Shown in pieces: positions 53,585-62,599 of a stretch of DNA of 64,000 bases. Origin of the DNA: Bacterioplanes sp. (GTDB lineage: Bacteria > Pseudomonadota > Gammaproteobacteria > Pseudomonadales > Oceanobacteraceae); the NCBI GenBank assembly GCA_014859445.1, contig JACUUC010000004.1:1-64000 (forward strand), read 5' to 3'. Each line of letters begins with the position of its first letter. Within the stretch, counting starts at the first letter, position 1. The translations under genes and the position numbers were made by a program. The notes under the pieces were generated by a model. That model saw only the letters and a program-made list of their open reading frames with translations, did not search any database and was not told the DNA's origin.

Positions 53585-54607
53585 GTGCGTATCATAACGC
53601 GAACCACGCCATCTGTTGATACAGAAAATTGGCAAAATACGCTTGCAACCGCGTTTCGACACAGCGATGACCTACTGGCGTATTTAGAATTACCGCAAAA
53701 TAACCCAATGGCGCATCAACAGGCCGCCAAGTCGTTTCCATTACTCGTACCAAAACCGTTTGCCGATTTAATGGAAAAAGGCAATGCCAATGACCCCTTA
53801 CTGCGTCAGGTCATGACTCATCCCGAAGAAACACGACACATCGAAGGTTTCGTGACAGACCCACTGGATGAACAACAAAGCAATGTGCAGCCAGGCATTA
53901 TTCATAAATACCAAGGACGCGTGCTGCTGATTGCCGCCACCGGCTGCGCGGTCAATTGCCGCTACTGTTTTCGTCGCCATTTTGCCTATCAAGACAACCA
54001 GATCGGCCGCAAACACTGGCAAGATGCCCTAAGTTATGTACGAAATGACCGCACGATTCATGAAGTGATTCTCAGTGGTGGTGATCCCCTATTACTCAAC
54101 GACCACCTACTCAGTGACTTGCTCGATCATATTGAGTCTATTCCTCACATCAAGCGCGTGCGTATCCATACTCGCTTACCGGTGGTCATTCCGGCAAGGC
54201 TGACCTCCGCACTGGTCACGCGACTCGGCCAGTCACCACTGCAATGCAGCATGGTACTGCACGTCAATCACGCCAATGAGCTAAGCCAAGAATTGCAGCA
54301 AGGCCTACAACAACTGCATCAGCAAGGGATTATACTGCTCAATCAAAGCGTGTTATTACGGGGAATCAATGACCAACTCATTCATTTGTCTGAGTTGAGT
54401 GAGTTATTGTTTGAGTTTCGCGTCATACCCTACTACCTTCACCTGCTTGATCCGGTACAGGGGGCACATCATTTTCATGTCGAAGAACAAGAGGCCATTG
54501 CCCTGCATCGACAACTGCTTGCGAACTTGCCTGGCTACTTAGTGCCTAAGCTGGTGCGAGAGGTGCCTGGAAAAGCAAATAAGTCGCCAATAGACCTCGA
54601 CTTGTAG
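53585..54607 (+). CDS. epmB: EF-P beta-lysylation protein EpmB (lysine 2,3-aminomutase type)
   Basis: EpmB is a radical SAM enzyme that converts lysine to (R)-beta-lysine for EF-P. The 340-residue protein has the cluster motif CAVNCRYCFRRHF, the HEVILSGGDPLLL and RIHTRLPVVIP segments, and a PLP-lysine region near the C-terminus. The start is GTG 53585, without a strong Shine-Dalgarno. efp lies divergently, and a dyad and a terminator follow. Confidence 0.94.
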   Translation: MRIITRTTPSVDTENWQNTLATAFRHSDDLLAYLELPQNNPMAHQQAAKSFPLLVPKPFADLMEKGNANDPLLRQVMTHPEETRHIEGFVTDPLDEQQSNVQPGIIHKYQGRVLLIAATGCAVNCRYCFRRHFAYQDNQIGRKHWQDALSYVRNDRTIHEVILSGGDPLLLNDHLLSDLLDHIESIPHIKRVRIHTRLPVVIPARLTSALVTRLGQSPLQCSMVLHVNHANELSQELQQGLQQLHQQGIILLNQSVLLRGINDQLIHLSELSELLFEFRVIPYYLHLLDPVQGAHHFHVEEQEAIALHRQLLANLPGYLVPKLVREVPGKANKSPIDLDL

Positions 54608-54610
54608 GCG

Positions 54611-54644
54611 TATTTTGTCTATAACACAAAAAATAGACAAAATA
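54611..54644. repeat. Perfect 12-base inverted repeat downstream of epmB
   Basis: TATTTTGTCTAT (54611-54622) and ATAGACAAAATA (54633-54644) are exact complements with a 10-base spacer, starting 3 bases after the epmB stop. The stem is AT-rich without a T-run. It could be an operator for the next gene or a weak hairpin. Confidence 0.5.
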
Positions 54645-54679
54645 ACCGCGATTTATTCCAGATTCGCTATACTGTTACT

Positions 54680-54716
54680 ACGGTGAATGAGCGTTGATGC
54701 CTTCACCGTGATTTTT
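54680..54716 (+). terminator. Terminator-like hairpin before the 54749 gene
   Basis: ACGGTGAA (54680-54687) pairs with TTCACCGT (54702-54709), followed by GATTTTTG. It probably ends the epmB transcript. Confidence 0.55.
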
Positions 54717-54748
54717 GAGTTCACTGTTTTCATTGGCATCAGGTACGC

Positions 54749-56566
54749 ATGGACAGCCCAAAAGCCCCAATTAAATTGCACATACCAGCAACCCCATTGT
54801 CTCAGCCCAGCATTTGTATTGGTACGGTTGAAGGCGTGAGTCAATGGGCCAAAGAACTACCGATGGCCAACACCGGTGAAGCTGCGCGCCAGCTCTATAT
54901 TGCTATTCGTGAATTCAATCAATGGAATGCCGATCCCATTTTGCGCTTCAAAGTGCTGGAAGTGATTCGCCCTTACATTTATTCCATTTGTACCTCGTTG
55001 AATAAACATTTTTTGCAATCCTCGGTTGCACTGAATGAAAAGCAGCTCAAAATTGCAACACTCAGCCAAGCGCTGCAAGGCAATTTGGCCACGGGTTACA
55101 AAATGGTCGTTGCTCACAGCGTAGCCCGCAACAGCAGCGAAAAGCCCTCCAAGGTTGTGACTCTAGCCATCCATCGTGCCATCAGTGATACGAATCAAAC
55201 CTTACTGCGTGCGTTCCAGCTTTACAGCCCGTCGCCAGAATTTGCTTGGCTCGAAATCAATCAGCTGTACTTACTGGCTGAGATGCACAAACTCAGTCAT
55301 TACGATGTTAGCGATCGACAAACTCGCTTTCTATCGACCTCCACCATCAAAGATGTGTTTGTACGGGCGCATTTATTGGGCAGCGCCAAGCCGAATAATC
55401 TAAGACAACAAGACTTAGTGCAATTGTATGAAGCCAGCGAACTCTGGAGTAGCGTGGTTGAATTAACCGCTCCCGATGACGAGTCGGCGTTGTTCATTAT
55501 CAATTTACATCGTGATCGCCCTGCTCAGTATCGACAGCATCTGCGTGATGCGCAAAAGCCCTTATTCCGCAGTTTAAATACCAGCGAACTGGTCAAGGCA
55601 CTGAAGCAATGGGCCAGTAACCCAAGCGGGTCACACGCGATCACCGTTCCAGGCAAACTCAGTGACAACTTGCTCTCTCATGCCATCCAAGCATGGAGCA
55701 TCCATTGGCAACGATCATTCCGTCGCGCTCCGCTCGATGGCCAGTTAACGCTGTGCATTGGCTTATCGGCAACCCACTATTACAGTGGCGAACGCAAAGA
55801 GTTCGAGGCCATTGCCGCCAGCATGAAACCAAAAACACTGGATGGTCCGGAACAAGGCCGTGCGAAAGTAGACATCGGTAATGCTGCCGACGATGTGTGG
55901 GCGGATGCCTTCGACGCGGGCGGATCACGATTGGCCGAAAACAAACAACTCGATATTGATGCCATCGAATTCATCAATAAATACAAAGCCAAAGACGAAG
56001 AAAACAACGAAGAGCAAGTGCTCAAATACCCGTCGTATCAAACGCAATTAATTAATTCCAGCCCCGGTGGGTACTGCCTACACTGGTTAGGACCAGTGCC
56101 TCCCAGCCTGCAAGCCGGTGAACTGATCAGCATACAAGAGCAAGGGGTCAGACACTGGTCTATTGCCGTGATTCGCTGGATTCGTCACGTTCGAGATCAA
56201 GGTACTCAACTCGGCGTTGAACTGCTGGCACCCAAAGCACATGTCGGGGCTGCTCGCTTGTTACAAAAAACCGGTGAAAATGGGCCGTTAATGCGCGCAC
56301 TGCTGCTACCGGCCATCAAAGCCATTGCTCAGCCAGCAACGTTGTTATTGCCACGCATGCCATTTCGTACCGGCAACAAAGTGGAATTGCTGTTTGCCGA
56401 TGAACAAGGTCGCTATCAATTGACTAAGCGCCTTACCTCCACCAGCAGTTTTAGTCAGTTTCAATTTCGCAGCGCGGGCGTCAGCAACGCCAAACCCGAA
56501 AGCACGCTCAATCCGAGCCAAGCTGGTATTGATGACGACTTTGATTCCATTTGGAATAAACTCTGA
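54749..56566 (+). CDS. Large hypothetical protein upstream of fimX, PilZ-like C-terminus
   Basis: This 605-residue soluble protein has a helical N-terminal two-thirds. A C-terminal beta region (about 430-515) reads QTQLINSSPGGYCLHWLGPVPPSLQAGELISIQE, resembling a PilZ-type domain; the classic RxxxR motif is not obvious. Gene order and size match PA4958 of Pseudomonas aeruginosa, which lies beside fimX. A part in c-di-GMP control of pili is inferred from position only. The ATG at 54749 has an AGG site. Confidence 0.75.
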   Translation: MDSPKAPIKLHIPATPLSQPSICIGTVEGVSQWAKELPMANTGEAARQLYIAIREFNQWNADPILRFKVLEVIRPYIYSICTSLNKHFLQSSVALNEKQLKIATLSQALQGNLATGYKMVVAHSVARNSSEKPSKVVTLAIHRAISDTNQTLLRAFQLYSPSPEFAWLEINQLYLLAEMHKLSHYDVSDRQTRFLSTSTIKDVFVRAHLLGSAKPNNLRQQDLVQLYEASELWSSVVELTAPDDESALFIINLHRDRPAQYRQHLRDAQKPLFRSLNTSELVKALKQWASNPSGSHAITVPGKLSDNLLSHAIQAWSIHWQRSFRRAPLDGQLTLCIGLSATHYYSGERKEFEAIAASMKPKTLDGPEQGRAKVDIGNAADDVWADAFDAGGSRLAENKQLDIDAIEFINKYKAKDEENNEEQVLKYPSYQTQLINSSPGGYCLHWLGPVPPSLQAGELISIQEQGVRHWSIAVIRWIRHVRDQGTQLGVELLAPKAHVGAARLLQKTGENGPLMRALLLPAIKAIAQPATLLLPRMPFRTGNKVELLFADEQGRYQLTKRLTSTSSFSQFQFRSAGVSNAKPESTLNPSQAGIDDDFDSIWNKL

Positions 56567-56678
56567 CATCGAAAAATGGTCTATTACCGCTCGATACACG
56601 CCAACAGTTGTCTGCTTTGGTCGTGTTAATTATCGGTAGTACCACTATAATCATATTTTTACGTTGTTTGAGGTTTGC

Positions 56679-58787
56679 ATGTCAGCCAGTCGGGAAACGT
56701 TGCACCTACTCTTGTTAACCGAGTCGCAAAATGATGCAGAGAGTATTGTCAGCTTATTGCGCAACTCTGGCAGTGCTACCCGGGCACACCCCATTACATC
56801 CGTCGCCGATTTTGTCCAACAACTGCAAGACAAGAGCTGGGATTTAGTGATTGCAGAACCTCATCTCGATGACATTGAGTATCCTGAGCTGTTACGTCAC
56901 ATACAGCGATTAAACAAAGACTTGCCACTCATTTTAATCACGCGAGACGATATTGACCCCATGTCCATGGAAGCCGCGCTAAAACAAGGCGCCGCAACCC
57001 TTGCACCACTGGAAGAGAGCAGTTTATTGCTGCGAGTGATTCAACGCGAACTCAAACACCTCAATGAACGTCGCGCAAAGCGCACCCTGGAAGTCAAATT
57101 ACGCGACGCCGAAAAGCGTTGCCAAGGATTGCTCGAAAGTTCGAAAGATGCGGTAGCCTACATTCACGATGGCATGCACATTTATGCCAATCAAGCGTAC
57201 CTTGATCTATTTGGCTACGATTCGGCAGAAGACCTTGAAGGCATGCCCATCATGGACATGATTGACGCAGCAGCTCAAGCCGATTTCAAAACGTTTCTTA
57301 AAAACTACACCCAAGAAGGCCAAGCCGCGGTTGAACACAACACGATGATCGTCAACGGTGAGGGTGAAACGTCCTCATTGAAAATGGTGTTCTCTAACGC
57401 CAGCTATGCCGAAGAACGTTGCACTCAAGTCGTCATTCGAAATCGTCAAGATCAATCCGAATTCGAAGCCAAGCTGGCTGATATTCAATCCCGAGATTTA
57501 CTCACCGGACTATTCAACAAGCCCTACTTTACTGAGCGGCTTGAGCTGGCCGTCGACCGAGCCATATTAAACAATGCGAAGGGCGCTGTTCTTTACATGA
57601 ACTTGGATGGCTTTGGTAAAGTCAAAAGCCAAGTGGGCATTGCTCATGCCGACACCGTGATTAGCGATGTCGCTCACTGCTTACAGCATATACTGTCTGA
57701 CCAGCAACACTTGGCGCGAGTCGGTGAAGATATTTTTTGCGCCATATTGATGGACTGTGACGACAAACAAGCACAAACCATTGCCGAAACAGCCCGCAAA
57801 CACATCGAAGCATTGTTGATTGAAGTCGGTCAGCGCACCATCACACTCACGGCCAGTATTGGTTTGGCATTAATTACTGACAGCTGCTCGAACCCAATGG
57901 ACGTGCTATTGCAAGCTCAAAAAGCGTCCGACGACGTGCGCAAACAAGAAGGTCATGAGCGCGGCAATGGTATCAACCTATTCACCCCCGTTATCGAAAG
58001 CGATACCAGCCAAGACGCTACGGCCGATCTTAAGCAACAACTGATCGATGCCATACGCCATAATCGTTTCCAGCTGTTATTCCAACCACTGATTAATTTG
58101 CGTGGTGAAGATACGGAACACTATGAAACCTTGCTGCGTCTGCCACAGCAAAATGGCGACGATTTGTCTGCAGGTCACTTTTTTAGTAACACGGAATTAC
58201 CCGATGAACTGAAGCGCAAAATCGATCGATGGGTCATTTTACACACCACCAAATTGCTTGGTGAGCATCGCATGCATGGCAACAATACCCGTGTATTCAT
58301 CAATCTATGTGCGGCATCGTTATCCGACGAAACCTTACCAGGCTGGATTGGTGTAGCCATTAATGCCGCTAAACTACCCAAAGGCAGCGTGATCTTCCAG
58401 TTCAATGAAGAAGATGCCGGGCGCATGTTGAAACAATGCCAACAGTTCACCCATGCCTTACTTGAGCGTGGCATTCCTACCGCCATGTCACGCTTTGGTT
58501 GTGCGCTCAAACCGTTTCAAGCACTCAAACATCTTGAAGTGGATTACGTCAAAGTAGATGGTTCCTTCACGCGCGAATTGGGACAAAATCCAGAAGCGCA
58601 AAAACACCTAAAAACGCTACTGCAACAGCTGCACGAAGAAGAGAAAATCACCATTGTGCCACTCGTGGAAAATGCCAGTGCCGTCTCCACCTTGTGGCAA
58701 ATGGGCGCTCACTTTATTCAAGGCTATTACGTGCAGGCACCCCAAGCGGGAATGGTGTTTGATTTTGCCGACGAAGCCGAGCTATAA
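56679..58787 (+). CDS. fimX: FimX-like protein (REC-PAS-degenerate GGDEF-degenerate EAL)
   Basis: This protein of about 702 residues has four parts: a receiver-like domain (1-125), a PAS domain (about 145-255), a GGDEF-like domain (about 275-430) and an EAL-like domain (about 450-695). The GGDEF site reads RVGEDIF and the EAL site reads YETLLRL, so neither cyclase nor esterase catalysis is expected. In FimX the EAL domain instead binds c-di-GMP to control type IV pilus assembly and twitching. serB next door matches the Pseudomonas order. ATG 56679 follows AGG. Confidence 0.88.
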   Translation: MSASRETLHLLLLTESQNDAESIVSLLRNSGSATRAHPITSVADFVQQLQDKSWDLVIAEPHLDDIEYPELLRHIQRLNKDLPLILITRDDIDPMSMEAALKQGAATLAPLEESSLLLRVIQRELKHLNERRAKRTLEVKLRDAEKRCQGLLESSKDAVAYIHDGMHIYANQAYLDLFGYDSAEDLEGMPIMDMIDAAAQADFKTFLKNYTQEGQAAVEHNTMIVNGEGETSSLKMVFSNASYAEERCTQVVIRNRQDQSEFEAKLADIQSRDLLTGLFNKPYFTERLELAVDRAILNNAKGAVLYMNLDGFGKVKSQVGIAHADTVISDVAHCLQHILSDQQHLARVGEDIFCAILMDCDDKQAQTIAETARKHIEALLIEVGQRTITLTASIGLALITDSCSNPMDVLLQAQKASDDVRKQEGHERGNGINLFTPVIESDTSQDATADLKQQLIDAIRHNRFQLLFQPLINLRGEDTEHYETLLRLPQQNGDDLSAGHFFSNTELPDELKRKIDRWVILHTTKLLGEHRMHGNNTRVFINLCAASLSDETLPGWIGVAINAAKLPKGSVIFQFNEEDAGRMLKQCQQFTHALLERGIPTAMSRFGCALKPFQALKHLEVDYVKVDGSFTRELGQNPEAQKHLKTLLQQLHEEEKITIVPLVENASAVSTLWQMGAHFIQGYYVQAPQAGMVFDFADEAEL

Positions 58788-58815
58788 CGCTCGGCTGATT
58801 TTCTGACGATCCGTA

Positions 58816-60024
58816 TTACTCGATATCGCGGTCACGATAGCCCAGTAAATAGAGAATACCATCCAAGCCCAATGTTGAAATGGCGTGCTTGGCATTCTCG
58901 CGCACCAGCGGCTTGGCACGGAACGCAATGCCCAAACCAGCAATGCTGAGCATGGGTAAATCGTTAGCACCGTCACCCACCGCGATGGTTTGCTCTAAAC
59001 GAATACCTTCTTGCTCAGCCAATTCACGCAACAACTCGGCTTTACGCTGACCATCCACCACGCGCCCTGTGACACGCCCTGTAACGATGCCGTCTTCCAT
59101 TTCCAACTCGTTGGCAAAGACGTAATCAATGCCCAACTTTTGCTGCAAATAGCGACCAAAATAGGTAAACCCACCGGATAAGATCGCGGTTTTATACCCT
59201 AATGCGCGCAAATTACGGATCAATCGTTCAGCGCCTTCGGTGACGGGCAAACGTTCAGCAATGCCCTGCAATACATCACCATTCAACCCTTTCAACAGCG
59301 CGACACGTTGTTCAAAACTCTGACTGAAATCGAGTTCACCCTGCATCGCACGCTCGGTGATCGCTGCAACTTGCTCACCCACACCGGCCGCATGCGCCAA
59401 TTCGTCAATCACTTCGGCCTCGATCAGTGTCGAGTCCATGTCGAATGCGACCAATCGTCGGGTGCGACGGTAGACATCGTCTTCTTGGAAAGCAACATCC
59501 ACACCGAGATCGTTAGCAACCTGCATAAACTGCTCGCGTAATACCGCTTGATCGGCCTCGCCACGCACCGAAAACTCAACGCACGCACGCGTTTTCTGGC
59601 TACGCTCATCCAACGGAACGCGCCCAGACAAACGATTAATTTGATCAATATTCAACCCGTGCTGCGCCACGATGGCCGTGATACGAGCAATCGCTTCAGC
59701 TTCGATGGTGCGCGCCAGTAAGGTAATGATGTGTCGAGGCTTGCCTTGCCCACTCACCCACGCTTGATAACTCTCTGGAGTGACAGGGGTAAAACGCACC
59801 GACAAACCCAACTCATGCGCTTTGAATAGAACGTCTTTTAATACAGCGCCAGACTCGGCATCGGACGGAATGGCCGCCAAAATACCCAACGATAGCGTAT
59901 CGTGGATTTCGGCCTGACCAATATCAAGAATCGTGACATCAAATTGCGCCAAAATGGCGCTGATGTTAGAGGTCAACCCGGGCTTGTCCGCCCCAGTGAC
60001 ACGGATAAGAACCAATTCGGTCAC
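58816..60024 (-). CDS. serB: Phosphoserine phosphatase SerB with N-terminal ACT domains
   Basis: SerB hydrolyses phosphoserine in the last step of serine synthesis. The 402-residue protein has tandem ACT-like regulatory domains (about 5-80 and 98-175) and a HAD domain with FDMDSTLI, nucleophile Asp195 and Asp197, followed by ILSGGFTYFG and VGDGANDLPML. The start is GTG 60024 with AAGGG upstream. The gene is convergent with the fimX-like gene. Confidence 0.96.
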   Translation of the reverse strand: MTELVLIRVTGADKPGLTSNISAILAQFDVTILDIGQAEIHDTLSLGILAAIPSDAESGAVLKDVLFKAHELGLSVRFTPVTPESYQAWVSGQGKPRHIITLLARTIEAEAIARITAIVAQHGLNIDQINRLSGRVPLDERSQKTRACVEFSVRGEADQAVLREQFMQVANDLGVDVAFQEDDVYRRTRRLVAFDMDSTLIEAEVIDELAHAAGVGEQVAAITERAMQGELDFSQSFEQRVALLKGLNGDVLQGIAERLPVTEGAERLIRNLRALGYKTAILSGGFTYFGRYLQQKLGIDYVFANELEMEDGIVTGRVTGRVVDGQRKAELLRELAEQEGIRLEQTIAVGDGANDLPMLSIAGLGIAFRAKPLVRENAKHAISTLGLDGILYLLGYRDRDIE

Positions 60025-60058
60025 AAGAAAAACCCTTTATTGACCTCGTTAAACACAA

Positions 60059-60229
60059 TCAGAGCTTGTTAGCATCTGCTTTCGCGGCAGCAACCACATC
60101 ACGTAGCTGCTCGATCAAGTCAACCGTTTCATGCGTTGATAACGCACGAACACGATCTTGACTCATCAAAAATAAACCTTTTTCTAATTGCTCTAATTTG
60201 GTTTGTAGAGATTGTTTAACATCGCTCAT
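60059..60229 (-). CDS. Small conserved hypothetical protein upstream of serB
   Basis: This 56-residue helical, charged protein starts MSDVKQSLQTKLEQLEKGLF and has no signal peptide. The ATG at 60229 has a GAGGAAG site, a strong one for so short a gene. It precedes serB on the same strand by about 35 bases and is probably cotranscribed. The function is unknown. A longer frame starting at 60265 is not preferred. Confidence 0.65.
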   Translation of the reverse strand: MSDVKQSLQTKLEQLEKGLFLMSQDRVRALSTHETVDLIEQLRDVVAAAKADANKL

Positions 60230-60368
60230 GGTGCTTCCTCTCGGCAAAAATTCACAATTCAGCAAAACGACACGCGTATCTTCCGTGCTCGTTCATACTG
60301 GGGTTACTTTCAACGGCACATATAATACCATCACTGGCAAAGAAATCTCTGAAACTTTGAGTATTGTC

Positions 60369-61688
60369 ATGAAGATTCCCGCCCGTTTACGGCAAACAGT
60401 GAACACAAGTCAAGGAAGTGGACTGCTAGCGGCCTTACTGATTTTACTGTCTGGCGTATTAATCAATGCCTTCAGCTACAGTCAATTGCATCAGCAATTA
60501 AGCCAACAACAACAGCGCGATATCGAACAGCAATTGCAGCGCTTAGCCACTGCATTGGCACCGGCTTTGTTACGTGAAGATCGTATTTCACTCAACCTGA
60601 CGTTATCAGATTGGCAACATGGCCGAGGAATTGAATCCATTCGTGTGCTCAATCCAGACCAACAACTGATCGCTGAAATCGGCCGTAGCCATGCTCAAAC
60701 CGACAGCTTACGCCAAATCATTACGCGCGATGACCGAGTACTTGGCCACTTGCAGGCCAACATTAATCACCATCATGCCCACCAAATGGCTCGTCGATAT
60801 TTGTCATTAGGCTTAATGGCAACGGCTTTTTTAGCGGTATTAGCCGGTTTAGCCATTTATCAATTAACGGATTACTTATTACGTGATGTACAGAAATTAC
60901 GGGATGCACTAAACAGTTGGGACGATCAAACGCCGGCCAAACTCCCTGAAAAACCGCTATTGCCAGAACTGCAACAGCTACACCATGCCATTGCTCGTCT
61001 GGCCGTTAACCATGAGCAAAAATTACGACTGCAATCGGCTCTGAATCAGTTTATTTCGAACGACTCACCCAGTCCAAATGCGCATTACCAGCATTGTGCC
61101 ATGCTGTACATTGAACTCAGTAATTTAGCCGATTTACAACGCAATCTCAGTGCAGAGGAACTCAGCCAACAACTCAATATTACTTACACGCGCCTAAATC
61201 AAGCGGCCAAACTCTACAACGGCAAGCTCGATCGCTATTTGGGTGATGGCATTGTTATGATGTTTGGTTTGGCGCACTCCGGTCCGCAATCGGCCCTGCA
61301 TTGCTTGCATGCGGCGCAATTATTTTTAGGACTGAATAAACGAGATCCGCATCATGCACTGCGCTTCCGTCTCGCGGCGCACTGGGGGCCGATATTATTG
61401 ACCACAGGACAAGACGATCACGGCTTGCAAAGTAGCTTAGTGGGTGACAGCTTGCATTGGGCGGCACGGTTGGCGGCACACAATGACAGCGAGCACGTTG
61501 TCGCCAGCGCTCCGTTAAAGGCCTGTTTAGATCCCGGTCTGACCATCCATTGGCAAGCGGGTCCGTGTATTGATGACTGGCATGGCATTCAACAACGCAG
61601 CTTCCAGCTCAGCGCGCTCAGTGACAAAACGGAAGCGTTGATTCAACGTCAAATCAAACACATTCAGGCCATGACTGAAAACGCTTAG
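60369..61688 (+). CDS. Membrane-bound class III cyclase-like protein, degenerate
   Basis: This protein of about 439 residues has a membrane helix at about 18-40, a periplasmic segment, and a second helix at about 140-165. A HAMP-like linker and a C-terminal class III nucleotidyl-cyclase homology domain (about 240-425) follow. The first metal Asp position reads IELSNL (Glu for Asp) and the transition-state Asn position reads GDSLHWAARL (His). YLGDGIVMMFG retains the second Asp. Catalysis is therefore doubtful. ATG 60369 is chosen; the open frame to 60198 overlaps the divergent small gene. Confidence 0.78.
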   Translation: MKIPARLRQTVNTSQGSGLLAALLILLSGVLINAFSYSQLHQQLSQQQQRDIEQQLQRLATALAPALLREDRISLNLTLSDWQHGRGIESIRVLNPDQQLIAEIGRSHAQTDSLRQIITRDDRVLGHLQANINHHHAHQMARRYLSLGLMATAFLAVLAGLAIYQLTDYLLRDVQKLRDALNSWDDQTPAKLPEKPLLPELQQLHHAIARLAVNHEQKLRLQSALNQFISNDSPSPNAHYQHCAMLYIELSNLADLQRNLSAEELSQQLNITYTRLNQAAKLYNGKLDRYLGDGIVMMFGLAHSGPQSALHCLHAAQLFLGLNKRDPHHALRFRLAAHWGPILLTTGQDDHGLQSSLVGDSLHWAARLAAHNDSEHVVASAPLKACLDPGLTIHWQAGPCIDDWHGIQQRSFQLSALSDKTEALIQRQIKHIQAMTENA

Positions 61689-62599
61689 CGCGCTTTACGT
61701 GCTTGTCGCACGCAGTCATAGGCTATTTGGATTTCTTGTGTTTTCTCTTTCGCCAGACGCATCATGGCTTCTGGCAAGCCTTTCGCAACCAGCTTATCGG
61801 GGTGGTGTTCATTCATCAATCGTCGATAGGCGGTTTTCAACTCCGCATCACTGACATTGGCGCTCACCCCCAGTACGGCATAAGCGTGTTTCAGTTGTTG
61901 CTGATCAGAACCCGATACAGACGATCGCTGTTCTCGCTGCTGTGACTGGTGACGAGAATCACTGCGCCAAGACTGCTGTGAGGATGACCCGGATGTCGTG
62001 CGCTGCGCTCGCTCCTGTTTGCTGTATTGAGCGCCCATCACCAGTGCCTTTACGCGGCTGTTGATCCATTCGAATTGAAACGGACTGATATTCAACGTAC
62101 GACACAATTGATCAAAAATACGCCGCTCTTCCAACGACAAAGCACCATCGGCGTAAGCCACCGTCAATTGAATTTCTAGAAACATCTGCGCCAAGCCGAC
62201 GCTTTCGCGCAACGCAACCTTTAAGCGGTTGAGATCCCGGCTGAAATCAAAATCGGCCGCCTTGCCTTCCGTAAAGCAGGCGATCGCCAATTTTCGTTGC
62301 GACTCGGTTAATTGCATTTGCGACATAATTTGGCTGGCGGCCGCAATCTCACGTTCAGACACGCGACCATCGGCTTTTGCCAATCGCCCCATAATCCGGA
62401 ATGTCGCCTGAAAAAAGACCTCTTGAATGGCTTCGGCGCTGCGCAATGTGAACGCATCCGGAGAGAAACGTTTCTGTAACGCACGGGACAACGCTTTATC
62501 CATCAAGAAACCCGCCGTAGCCCCCAGTAAGACGCCAACAACACCGCCTTTCACCGCCCCCAACGCCGCTAACACAAACGTAAAAAACCAAATATTCAC
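61685..62599 (-). CDS. djlA: DjlA-type co-chaperone (TerB and DnaJ domains)
   Basis: DjlA is a membrane-anchored DnaK co-chaperone. The 304-residue protein has a membrane anchor at the N-terminus (about 4-30), a TerB-like helical domain (about 60-185), a Ser/Gln-rich linker and a C-terminal J domain (about 235-300) with the HPD motif in NEHHPDKL. The start GTG overlaps the murU stop as GTGA. It shares stop bases with the convergent cyclase-like gene. Confidence 0.93.
   Translation of the reverse strand: MNIWFFTFVLAALGAVKGGVVGVLLGATAGFLMDKALSRALQKRFSPDAFTLRSAEAIQEVFFQATFRIMGRLAKADGRVSEREIAAASQIMSQMQLTESQRKLAIACFTEGKAADFDFSRDLNRLKVALRESVGLAQMFLEIQLTVAYADGALSLEERRIFDQLCRTLNISPFQFEWINSRVKALVMGAQYSKQERAQRTTSGSSSQQSWRSDSRHQSQQREQRSSVSGSDQQQLKHAYAVLGVSANVSDAELKTAYRRLMNEHHPDKLVAKGLPEAMMRLAKEKTQEIQIAYDCVRQARKAR

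Noticed and set aside
60198..60368. N-terminal extension of the cyclase-like protein
   Set aside because: It overlaps the small divergent gene start, has no ribosome site, and the membrane helix follows normally from ATG 60369.
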